DNA of 64,000 bases from Dicaeum eximium (taxonomy: Eukaryota > Chordata > Aves > Passeriformes > Dicaeidae), in contig VWZP01005794.1 of NCBI GenBank assembly GCA_013396995.1, forward strand, positions 2,305,355 to 2,369,354, read 5' to 3'. The position numbers and the translations under genes were made by a program. Position 1 is the stretch's first letter, and each line of letters begins with the position of its first letter. This document shows, in pieces, positions 26,239-37,000 of this stretch. The notes beneath the pieces are model-generated. The model made no database searches and was not told the origin of the DNA. It saw nothing but the letters and a program-made list of their open reading frames with translations.

Positions 26239-27120
26239 TTGGTGTCATTAGAATGAAAATACCATTTACTTGATTCAGACAAACCATGCAGTATATTGTG
26301 ATGAATTTTAAAAACCTGCATATTATTACCAATTTCCTGTGTAACATATTGCTCCCTCTGCCTTCATGAGCCAGAAGGCACATGACACATCTCTAAGTCT
26401 AGAGCAAGTCTAAGACAGTCAACAATTCAGAACTTTATTAGTGCAGACATTATTTCCTCTTCACAGTGCAGCTTTAATTCACTTATTTTATGTCCAAGGA
26501 CAAGAAGAGAGGATTGAAGAGGTTTTACTACATACTTGTCATTTTCATGTCTCCTAAGAAAAAGGCAAAGCCAAAACTCTTGAATTAGACACTTGATACT
26601 GGCAGCTACTACACCACTTCTTAGTTGCCAGATTCTCTCTTCCACAGACTGTAAGTATCTGCCTATTTTTATTTTCAGAGGCTGGTAGAGTCAAAAGATT
26701 TCTATCAGGAAGGACAAGATTGCCCTCCTGTTGCTTTCAACATGGATGAGAGCAGAAACCCTCCTTCAGAACTCAAAATCAAGCCAGCTAAAAATACAAC
26801 ACAGTCAGACAAATGCATGTCTATTTTCAAATCTACTTACCATTGAACTGAAACAAAGCTTTGCTTTTGTTTTTAAACCCCAACAATATAATACAGTAAA
26901 AGGATGTCAGATATATTTGTTGTATGCTCTATGTAACTGCAAGGCAACAGCTAACACTCTTAACACATCTCTTTAACTCAAATAAAGCTTTCTGCAGGCT
27001 AGGGATAGGACATCATATACCAGGATACCAGGAGATGCAGACCAGCTCCTAGTACTCGAGTAGCTAGCTGCCACCTGTGGTAATTACACAGCAGCCCAAA
27101 AGCTTATTTCAGATACTGAA

Positions 27121-27210
27121 CACAGAATCATAAAATCATTTGGTTGCAAAAGCCCTCAAAGATCAGCAAGTCTAACCACTAACCTAACAACACTAAATCT
27201 ACCACTAAAC
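27121..27210 (-). mobile_element. CR1 LINE (minus), 3' part of a split copy
   Basis: It starts CACAGAATCATAAAATCATT, the reversed CR1 octamer tail. It continues through 'aagatcagcaagtctaacc' to 'ctaccactaaac', where it stops in mid-element. The reading resumes at 27709 with 'taaaccatgtccctaagtgc', which is the next CR1 sequence. This is therefore the left half of one minus-strand CR1 split by the 498-bp insertion 27211-27708. Confidence 0.88.
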
Positions 27211-27708
27211 TAAAGGCCACACCTTTTGTTTATGGTATGAGTATGGTTCTGGGCCTCCCAATTTAGAGGTGATGTTGAGATATGCTGGAGCATGTCCAGG
27301 GCAGGGCAGCAAGGCCAGTGAAGGGTCTAGAACACAAGTCCTATGAGGAACAGCTGAAGGAGCCTGGGGTGCTTAACATGGAGGAAAGGAGGCTCAGGGG
27401 AGACCTTATCACTGTCTACAGCTGCCTGAAAGGAGGTTGTAGCCAGGTAGGCTCAGGCAACCAGTGCCAGGACAAGAGGACACAGTCTTAAGCTCCACCA
27501 CGGGAGGTTTTTCACAAGACTGATTGGGCAGTGGAATGGGCTGCCCAGGAAGGTGGTAGAATCATCATCCCTGGAGTGTTTTAAAAAAGACTGGATGAGG
27601 CACTTAGTGACATAGTCCAGCTGACAAGGTGATGTTAGGTTATATGTTGCACTCAATGATCTCAAAGGTTTTTTCCAACTTACTTGATTCTGTGAATCTG
27701 TGATTATG
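27211..27708 (+). mobile_element. CR1 LINE (plus), inserted into an older CR1
   Basis: It carries 'tctgggcctcccaatttaga', 'agcatgtccagggcagggca', 'gctcaggggagaccttatc', 'gggctgcccaggaaggtgg', 'tctcaaaggttttttccaac' and the tail 'gattctgtgaatctgtga'. The copy is 5'-truncated and flanked by TAAAC on both sides (27206-27210 and 27709-27713), which may be a short target duplication. The first roughly 25 bp (27211-27235) do not match the CR1 that I recall. No intact frame. Confidence 0.88.
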
Positions 27709-28514
27709 TAAACCATGTCCCTAAGTGCCACACCTATATGTCTTTTAAATAACTTAATTTCCCTTGGCAGCTTGTTCCAGTGCTTTACAACTCTTTCTGT
27801 GAAGAAATTCTTCCTACTATGCAATTCAAACATTCCCAGGTACAACATCAGGTTGTTTTCTCATCCTGTTTCTTGCTACTTGGGAGAAGTGACCTACCTC
27901 TACTTCACTACAACCTCTTTTCAGGTAGTTCTTGACAGCTTCCAGTCAAAACACCCCCAGCTGCCTCAGCGGCTCCTCATAGGACTTGTGCTGCAGACCA
28001 GCTCCATTGTCCTTCTCTGGACACACTTCAGCACCTCAGTGTCCTTCTTGCAGCGAGGGACCCAAAATTTGGCAAAGTACACAAAGTGCAGCCCCACCAG
28101 TGCTGAGAACAAGAGGATGGATGATCACTGCCCTGGTCCTGCTGACCAAACTATTGCTGATACAGGCCAGGATGCCACCGGCTTTCTTGGCCACCAGGGC
28201 CCATGCTGGCTCATTCTCAGCCACCTGTTGACCAGGATCACCAGCTCCTTTACTGACAGGCAGATTTCCAGCCTTTCTGCTCCCAGCCTGTAGAGCCACA
28301 TGGGGCTATTGGGACCAACATGCAGGACCCAGCACCTGGCCCGGCTGCATCTCATACAGTTGGTCTTGGCCCAATGATCCAGCCCATCCAGATTTCTCTA
28401 CAAAGCCGTCCTTCCCCCTACTCCCACCCAACTTAGTGTCCTCTGCAAAACTTACTGAGAGTGCCCTTGATCTCATTGCCCAGACCACTGGTAAAACCAT
28501 TACAAAAATCTGGG
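27709..28514 (-). mobile_element. CR1 LINE (minus), 5' part of the split copy, RT remnant
   Basis: The continuation of the copy starting at 27121. Markers in order are 'aaaccatgtccctaagtgcc', 'ggcagcttgttccagtgc', 'cagctgcctcagcggctcc', 'ccaccggctttcttggccac' and an antisense RT box at 28426-28449. The 192-codon plus frame at 27715-28293 is the antisense shadow of this element and not a gene. The element stops at about 28514, where it was 5'-truncated on insertion. Confidence 0.9.
28306..28514 (-). pseudogene. CR1 ORF2 reverse-transcriptase fragment with mutated catalytic box
   Basis: On the minus strand, 28426-28449 reads FAEDTKLG. In CR1-clade reverse transcriptases the corresponding box is FADD (the [FY]xDD catalytic motif C) followed by TKL. 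Here the first aspartate is changed to glutamate by a C-for-T or A-type change in the codon. Together with truncation on both sides this copy is dead. The remaining RT sequence is frame-broken. Confidence 0.75.
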
Positions 28515-31500
28515 TTGTTAAAAGGCCATAAAAGCAAATTGTCCCACCAAACGTCTTGAAAAGAAACAGCAATACAGTACAAGATGAGGAACTGGTTCAA
28601 GCTAAACCTCTCCAGCTATTTATATGATAGACCCTTACCCTGATAGGCTTAGAAAGTGAGATTCATTATACACTCCTTGAAAACAAGCTAATTAGCATAG
28701 ACAAAGAAATGTAGACTATATTAGTAGGCATCTATAGATCAAAATATATGTGAACGTGTGTGAATGCTTGCATGTGTTGAACAATTGCAATTATAAAGAA
28801 ATGCAGCTTCAGAATATTAGATATTTTAAAAAAGGGAAATATCAAGGTGAAAAAACCTCACAATTCCACCTTTTCCCATTAGTCCAGACACTTAAATGGC
28901 ATGTTACTACTTTTAATAAAACTTTTGTTAAGCAAAGGCAGTATAGAAATATCATAGAAGGCAATAAGCTACCTAATTTACATGCAAACTCTTTAAAAGC
29001 TGCTGAGAAGTGAAGTAGTACATATTTCATATATTCTTAACAGCAAAAACAGAATTAGTTCCTGATAACAGCATGCATTTTTGATCAACAATATAAGTTA
29101 GCAAGCTGCTGATACCTGGTTTCTCTTCATCTCATACCCATTATCCACTCCCCCTGAAAAACTTTTTTTTTTTTTTCAGTAAATCAAATTACTTTGTAAT
29201 ATCTGTGTTTAACATTTTCTTGATGCAGGGGCAAATCAGAAGAATTCCTGTTAGATATTTTGTTTTATTACATATCCAGTCATTCCAATAGAAAATGAGA
29301 TAAAATAGGACTGAATATCTAAATTCTCCCATTTAACCTAAAGTATTACTGTAGTCCTTTCAAAATTATAATAATTTTACAATGAAAAAAAAAATTAACA
29401 AAAGGAAAGAAACCCATGGGTTCTCTTTAACGTTTTTATAGGGAAAAATGAAACTTTTAATAGTTTCTCAATTAATTATGTTCTGAGTAACAGTACTTGT
29501 TCCATTTCTTTGTATACTTAAAAGTTCTTCATGTGCAGCAAAATGGCTGCAAATGGAATGAAACAACTTAAGTTGAAGTTTGTCCAGAAAATAAATGAAA
29601 TATTTTTATTAAGCTAATTATTTGACTGATATTTAGATTACTTATTTTAGTTTCAGACATTTGCAGTCTACTAGGAGAGAGCCCTTATTCTTGCCCCAAG
29701 AACTTATGTGAGCTTTTTGTACTATAATATTAATGCACCTCACAATTGTTAATGAATTTATCTCCACAAACCAGAAATCATTAATATTTAAACCATGGCT
29801 GGATTCAATGATTTTTGGGAAGGTGTTGGCAAGTCATTCAGGTACCTCTTTTTTTTCTCTTTTGGTGACTACCCTAACATGTTTTCCTGTATGTGTCTCG
29901 ACAGAATCCTACAGCAATGTTGAAAGAGCAACATTAAAAAGCCTGAGGTGTCCCTAAGAAAATCAGTGCAGAGATTTACTGACCTGTTTGGAAGTTACTC
30001 ATAATTTTATTATTTGGTATGCTGGGTTTTGTTTTTTTTAAATTTTCAACCACTTGCAACTATTTACCACTGGACTTGTCAAGTTTTTGCCCATGAAAAG
30101 ATTGTAACAATGCTCAGTGATCACAAACTATTCAGCAACAAAAATAAGTTTGTAGTCTCATAACAGCTATTTAGACCAACTGGTCATTGGACATTAACAA
30201 GCAAGAGATAGGTTGACAGTGAAAAGATAAATAGAGCAAGTATATGGCTGCTTAAGATTCCTTTAAAATGTATTGCATTAAAATTATAGAATAAAGAATT
30301 TTGGGTACTATTTTGCATTTTTCAGACATTTTTTGCTTCACAGAAAGTAGCTCCATACATGCTATTTTCTATTTATCATCTTCTGTCACAAATTTCCTCT
30401 TAGCAAAGTATCCACCACAATTTCTTTTGCATTTCCAGCTGCCAAAACATAAACCGTTACATGCCACAGAAAATCAGTTTTCTTACAAGTGTTAGCTTTT
30501 CTCTATCTACTTCAGATTATTCTGATTTTCCATAAAGTATTTTAACAGAACATTAAAATTCTTCCTGCCAAAACCCATGACTGTAGTGTCAGCAGACACT
30601 AAGCTAAAGAGGTTCACTCAGGATATGAGAAGTAGGACATGCTCCAGCTTGCATTAGGGTGAATGAGTAAATTCTTATTGATTGTAATAAACTGGCCAAG
30701 CACCCTCACTGGGCTGAGATTAACATTCCCCATCTCATGAGAAGCTTATTGATAAAATTTTGTATGTCTAAACATTCTTTTTCCTGAGACTGCTCAGTGC
30801 TGGGGCCTTTGAATTAGTTGTTCATTTTACAATTTCTGGTTTACTTCTGTTGATGTTTTCAGAATTTTAAAAAGTCGCATTAATCCTAAAAATTTTGTTT
30901 CACTTGGCATATGCCAAAAAGCAGCTCCTTACCTAATAACTAACACACAGCAGTCTTTGCAGGTCAGTGGAATTGCTAATGTAGAACAATCAAAATCTCT
31001 TGATTTTGATGAAAATCCTTACACTATAGCAAAAGGGTTGTGGGTCTGAAATAAAAACTGTAAGAAGAAAAACTTGTAAATACAAGTGCTTAAGTATGAG
31101 GCATCCTTCTAAGTGGCAAGGGAATATCTATTACTTGTCAGAAACACTGTGTATCACTATAATTCCATATGGAAGACAATTTCCTGACAAATAAAGCTAC
31201 TCCTATGTGTTAGGAACATTTCTACCAAAGGATCAGATTCAATGAGGTGCCCACACTTGGCTTCTGTTTAAGCACAGAAATCAATAAATGCAATAGACCG
31301 ATCGTGTGTTTGAAGTTTATCATGCAGTTAAGCACTTTAGGAAAACAGAACATGAGTTTAGTAACATAAACGAGATTTCTTAAGACCTTTGCAGGACAGC
31401 AATTCACCTATACAAGAATTAAAGCTGACAGCAAGAGTTTCCACAGACAAATAAACAAGCTGACAATAACCTGAAGCACTGGTGTTGCTGATTTTCAGCC

Positions 31501-33185
31501 ACACTGTCACACTAGAGGAAAAAAACAAACAAAAAACTATCCATGTTTTTGTAAGGATTAAAGGCTCCAACACTAGCAAAAACAAAGAAAACCTTCGCAC
31601 TGCTATCTCCTTCTCTTCATTATCTCCCCTGCTAAAATAATTAATCAAACAATCTAGAAACTCAAAAGGTATTATACAGATTTAACACCTCTAATATATT
31701 AGATAAAAAAGGAAGATACTGTAGTCCTTAGCATTAAAGTAAGAAAAATGTTATTTCTTTATGTCTTAAAATCCCAATCCATTAGGGAATTCAAAGATCT
31801 AAATACACTGTAAATACACAATAAACACACATTTATTGATATAACAGGTAGACTAATCCAAAAATAATCAATTGAGTAAGTAGCTGTACATCATGCAAGA
31901 CTACTAAAGATATAAAGAAAAAAAAAAAGGTTTGATGGCTTTCCTATCCAAAAGCACAGAAGGAAGAATGTGCTTGTGGACAAAAGGTCCACCAAACTAA
32001 AGATTTTAATAGTCCAGTGGAAAAATAACAACTCATGTTACAGGACGGAGTAACCACTATCCAACATTAAAACAAATTTCACTGCACAAAGGTTTATGTG
32101 ACAGTCTATAAAACAGACACTGCCAAGAGAGAAAACATGAAGGTCATGGCACCAAGGAGTATTTTTATCCTCATAAAATGCCATTGAGGATGTGACCCAG
32201 CAAAAAAAGCACAAGACCAAAGCGCTCCGATAATAGAAGATTAAACTCAAGCATTTTTGAGGTAATGAATTAGGCCTGAACAATTCAGATCATTCGCATT
32301 TTTTAAATTTTTCATTTTCAAAAGTACTCCACAAAAGTATTGACTGCTTCAAGCCCAGAAATGTCATAAAGTTTTGCCAATTAAAAAAAAAGAATCAACA
32401 GTCTGAAAATTGCTTTAGTTTAAGAATAGTGGTGTAGGTGATATTTAGAGAAAAATCAACTTTAACACATTTTTTTCACGCAATCTGTATTTCAAAGGAT
32501 CTTTCTGAATGTGGTAAACAAAAACAGGCATGTAAAAATTTAAAATTTACATGACACCTGAGGAAAATTTTCTTTAATCTTCATTTTAATAAATGATGCC
32601 TGCTTGAAATAATTGGAATAATAAAAAAACACAGTGTAAAAAAAGAAAAAAAAAAAAAAACAGCAAAGTAAAAACTGTACTTGTTTTTATCTGTCAGTCA
32701 AGACCTGACTGGTGTCTGATGCCAGGCACTGTGTGATGCTGCTTCACTCCCTCTGTGGCTCCTGGGAGTCAGCTCGTAGCCAGCTTTTCTAGATTTGCAC
32801 TCTTTTTACCGTAGATATCAGGCCAAAGAAATGCTAAACAGCTGGTCAAAAATAAACTATTCTGTTAGAGGATTTTGTTGTTTGTTTCCCCCTAAGTAAG
32901 TTTCTAAAGTGAGTAAAAGCCACACAAATCTTTCAGAGAGAAAGAATGTCTTTCTTCTTCCAAGTCGGATTTTGTTTATGACAGAACTGGGAAACCGTGC
33001 TGCGATTACTGCATCCCCTCTCCTTTACCTCTCAGGCAATTGGGTTTTTCTGTGCTAATTCTTCCTTGAACACAAGATTCCTTCAGGGGAAGGAATTACT
33101 TTGACCAACTGTTTGACTTGTTGCAAAAGAGATGGCTTTCACATCCGAAATTGTCAAGGTTCAAATGGCAGCCCATGAGGTCTGC
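28515..33185. other. Unique AT-rich sequence, nothing recognised
   Basis: About 4.7 kb without a gene, RNA or recognisable repeat. There is a T14 tract at 29163-29176 and an A-rich tract near 32640-32660. Open frames are all under 100 codons and show no domain. Confidence 0.65.
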
Positions 33186-33280
33186 TAAACCATGACCTTT
33201 GTAGGAGGTGCCAGTGCCACAGCGGCAGCAATGGGAATGCGGCGGCTCCATGAGGGGAGGCTGGGGCTGCCCCGGCCGGA

Positions 33281-33370
33281 CACAGCCGGTTCCAGCCGGT
33301 TCCAGCCGGATCCAGCCGGTTCCAGCCGGTTCCAGCCGGATCCAGCCGGTTCCAGCCGGATCCAACCGCC
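33281..33370. repeat. 10-bp minisatellite (TCCAGCCGG[T/A])9
   Basis: Nine consecutive 10-bp units with no indels. Positions 33291-33360 are seven units TCCAGCCGGT or TCCAGCCGGA, and the flanking units 33281-33290 and 33361-33370 are variant. The T/A last-base pattern is T,T,A,T,T,A,T,A. Every good unit has a CpG, so the array keeps seven to eight CpGs. Both strands stay open because a 10-bp unit does not force stops, and this generates the Pro/Ala/Gly-rich frames seen here. These are not genes. Confidence 0.95.
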
Positions 33371-33393
33371 CACCGCAGGGCAGGGCTAAGCCA

Positions 33394-33418
33394 GGGCCGG
33401 GGTGGGGGCACCTCGGGG
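33394..33418 (+). other. G-quadruplex-type motif
   Basis: Four G-runs (33394-33396, 33399-33402, 33404-33408, 33415-33418) are separated by loops of 2, 1 and 6 nt, fitting the G3+N1-7 pattern. It sits 24 bp after the minisatellite in the same CpG-rich patch. Confidence 0.65.
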
Positions 33419-33852
33419 AAATGTAGGTAAAGAAGGGCAGAACGTGGAAACAGTGGTGAGGAGTGTGGGGGAAAATGTGAGAACAGGGGAGAAACGAGGA
33501 AAGGGAGGGCTTCTCGAAGGAGCAGAGATCCCCCTGCAGCCTCAGGAGAGGATTACAAGGATCACAACAGAGCAGATGCCAACACTGCTATCCGTGGAAA
33601 GCCTCTCTGCTGGAGCAAACAGGAGTTTCCCAAAGGAGCTGCAGCTTGAGAAGAGCTCATGCAGGAGCAGGTTCACCCTGAAGGACTGTAGCCTGTGAGG
33701 AGAAGAGAGGAGCAGCAGAGTGGCTGCTCGGGACCGACTACACGGATAAATCGCGCTTAGTCTCCCAAATAGCAGAATGTTTTAAAAAATTCTCCTGTCT
33801 ACTGAATAGGATCTCTTCTTGTTAGTAATTTGAAATCAACTGGTTAACATAT

Positions 33853-34020
33853 AGATGCTTTGGAATGGACTGCCCAGAGAAATGGTGGAGTGACCATCCC
33901 AGAAGGGTCAGAAATGGACTGGATGTGGCACTTAGTGCTATGGTCTTGTTGACGAGGTGGAGGTCAAAGGTCAGACCTGATGATTTTGGAAGTCTTTCCC
34001 AACCTAAATAATCCTGTGAC
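33853..34020 (+). mobile_element. CR1 LINE fragment, extreme 3' end
   Basis: 'ggaatggactgcccagagaa' is followed by 'atggtggagtgaccatccc', 'atgtggcacttagtgctatgg', 'tttcccaacctaaataatcc' and a single degraded octamer 'aatcctgtgac'. About 168 bp of the CR1 3' region remains. It is severely 5'-truncated and non-coding. Confidence 0.9.
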
Positions 34021-37000
34021 CTGGACAGTGGTCTACTGTGACAGGGACAAATCATGCATAGCTGTGTTTTAAATGCAAACAGAAAAAGTAATTTGGGAAG
34101 GGGCATACTCCAGTCATTTTTCTAAAATGAAAACAGTTACCCTGATAGAACAATATAGAATAAACTCGGAGTGAATAGTTAAAAAAAAAGCTTAAATGAG
34201 TCCAGTTTTTCTTGACCTCCCAAAATCTGGGGTTTTTTTTTTTTTTAATTTGCAGGAAAAGGATATGAGTCACTCAGAAGCTGAAACAGAGGTACATATA
34301 ACTAGATGGTATTTATTGCAAATCTCCTGTCATATTTATTAATGCAGTATTAATCTAATGATGAAGTTGGCAAGAATAGAAAATTGCAGAGTAGAATAAA
34401 AAAGTATATCTTCATACATTAAAATATGAATGTAAGGAGGAATGTTGATACAGACAAATGAGCTTATATATTTTGTTCTAAACATAAAACAGACTCTTTC
34501 TTTTCAAAAAAATTGCCACTAACAAAGAGTCAGAAATAGATCTTTAATAATATAGAGACATGGAGCTCCAGAAGAATTTGACAGTACTCTAATGAGTTGT
34601 TTTTTTCACTTAGTAGAAACTTGAAAAGTTTGTCACAGCTTTCTGCTTACAGTATGGTATTCATCTGGTCAGCCCTTCCATTTTATTTATTTAGAAAAAA
34701 TAAACTTCACTTTTTGTCAGTGCATAGTTTTCATTTTGTGTGTTTCCCACTTTGAAAACATTATGGTTTCAGTAAACAACCAGTTCTAGAAACAAGGGCA
34801 AATCATGCAAAAGACTGTTTTTTGTTGAAAAACCCAAGGATATTTGTAACGACCACAAACAGTCACAGTTAGGCATCAGGTTTTTTAAAGTATGTGAAGT
34901 CGTGGTTTTGGTTTTTTTTACATGACTGAAATACCTGGACTTTAAACCTCTCTTAAGGGATAATGTAATACACATAATCCCTAACATCTATAAAGATGCT
35001 GTAGTCAACTCTTAAGCACTTCTTTAAAATTAACTCTTCTTTTTCCCTCACCATTTATCCCTCACTTTATCTTTCACTGTCCAGCTGAGAATCAGCCATC
35101 AGTGGGAAAGAATCTACACTGATTCTGGTTACCAGACTGCTTATAATAGCCTCCCAACTGGCACCTCATGGAGGACCATATGCCATTTCAAGTGAAGAGG
35201 ATGGCAACATGCCCACTAACATTATTAGAACTAAAATTAATTTTAGATGTCCAAAACTCAGAAAATCTATTGCTCCAATTGACTTATTTTTTTTCTTTTT
35301 AAAATCTGCTATGTCCTTCCTTCAGGCTTCTTAGAGCTAATTAGAAGGTTCCAACTCCTGTGCAGCTGCTAGGTTATTTTTGAGCTGGTGAAGGAGGAAT
35401 GTCAGTTTGCATTTAGAAAGGAAAAGAGTCTCATCTCAGAGGTGGATGTAGACTCTAAGAAGCTATTCTGACCCTCCCCAAGTCTGCATCAAAGAAATTG
35501 TCTTGACTTAACTGGAGTGAGCATTAATATGAATTGATGCACTGTAATTTGATTTTGATTTTTCCTGTCGTATTATATTTGGCATTTACTCAGCCTTGAA
35601 ATAAACGGCATCGATAATAGCATGTTGTTACCTTACTGCCAATATCACACAGTTAACCTCCCAGTTTGAGCCTGGTCAGGTGAAACTACTTCATATCAGA
35701 GAGAGACCAAATTTTAACCTCAAACTATAATTTTAAAATTAAATTACTAGCAAATGGAGAACGACTGGAAAGATATTATCATTATCAGCAATCCAGGACT
35801 AACTTTTCATTACATTACTAATTTCTCTTGTGCTTCTTTATTAGGCACATACACAAGTTTTGTGAAGCTGGCCTAAAAATTCAAATTCTATCCATGACAG
35901 TTATATTAAAAGGAGGTTCCTGAGGCTTTAAATTTTAACAAATTCTGATGATTTCCTGCCTCAAAACATAGCTGGACACGAGCAAGTCAAGCCAATAAGG
36001 TTCCAGAGCAGCCCAGTAACTGTGCAATGTTTAATGGCAGAACCTTATGAGTCCCATTGCACAGGTATAAAGAAGTAGGCAGAGCTTTTGTGCTACATGG
36101 TAAAACACAGTCTTCTTCCCCCATTATGTTCTGGTGGTTTTTAAGATTTGTATAGAGGATGTAACAGATGTTTGAAACCCTTTCCCTTCATTGCTGTACA
36201 AAAAGTGAAACATGAAAAAAAAATTAGGTTGTGAAGTTTCTAAACAATACAACAACGTACTCATGGGGAAATTCCTAACACTCATCAAAACAGTTTCTGA
36301 ACACCACACTTTTTGAACAGTTAAAGCAGGAGTATCAAGCTACTTCTCACCTACCTGACAGGGTAATTTCCAGACATTTAATGAAGTTTGGTTTAGAGTG
36401 CCACAGCTTTAAGTAAAGAAAAACAGAAATATTTTCAAATAGTGGAAATATTCATTTGCTAAGTCACATAAATTTAAATGCTAAAATGTTATATTTAGGG
36501 AATTTTTCTTCAATTATAGTATTATGTTTAAAAGCTTTCTGCATTGCAACTCTTTTTATATAACACTTCAATACTGAAGTATTTTAACTTCTAACTTACA
36601 AGGCACAGAAATGTATTAATGGTGAAAATAAAATTATTAACAGGACCAAAAGAGTTAAAGTGATTGAGAAGAAATTTGAGTTTCGTTAGCTGCAATTCTA
36701 ATAGCTTCGAATTTTTACTTCCTCCCTATCACAAGTAGACAAAATTATCACTAGGCTGAAATATTAATATGGTATCAAGATTCCAATCAAGATCATTTGT
36801 TGGTTGGAAAAAAGTGCTCTGAAAGCATCTTCTCACTGACAGTAAGAGGTTTTCCTTAATGACTTTATAGGTCCCATAACATAAATCTAAAATTTCAGCT
36901 TTGGATTCTGGTGATGTGTCAGTGGGGCTGTGTGGGGGTGGCTGCCAACTGAACCCATAATGTCTATTGTTGCATTATTAGGAAGCTGCCATTAAGCAGA

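Larger units (their letters stand above)
25787..27120. other. Unique sequence containing a hairpin and a short tandem duplication
   Basis: No gene recognised. It holds the perfect inverted repeat at 26159-26200 and, immediately downstream, a two-copy duplication of 'ttttacatacc(t)agga' at 26207-26238. The 81-codon frame at 26731-26976 has no recognisable domain. Confidence 0.6.
33186..33745 (+). mobile_element. Probable degraded LTR fragment, CpG- and GC-rich
   Basis: About 33450-33700 resembles the LTR at 55680-56723: both hold a purine-rich run with 'atgtgaga', then 'ggagc(a)agagat(c)ccctctgcagcc'-like sequence. The later 'ggagcaggttcaccctgaag' followed by 'gactgtagcctgtg' also recalls the repeated 'ggagcagg...ctgcagcccgtg' blocks of avian ERVL-type LTRs. 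The left part (33186-33420) is a CpG-rich patch with a minisatellite and a G-quadruplex-type motif. I found neither TG...CA termini nor a target duplication, so the boundaries are approximate. Confidence 0.45.

Noticed and set aside
27715..28293. 192-codon plus-strand frame, the longest in the window without N
   Set aside because: It is antisense to the minus-strand CR1 27709-28514. Its sequence is explained by the repeat.
33281..33370. Regular short repeats considered as a CRISPR array
   Set aside because: Units are contiguous 10-mers with no spacers, in a vertebrate-type sequence. The CAAAAA array at 42262-42352 fails for the same reason.
33096..33426. Pro/Ala/Gly- and Arg/Leu-rich frames on both strands
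   Set aside because: They come from translating the 10-bp minisatellite, which has no stops in several frames.
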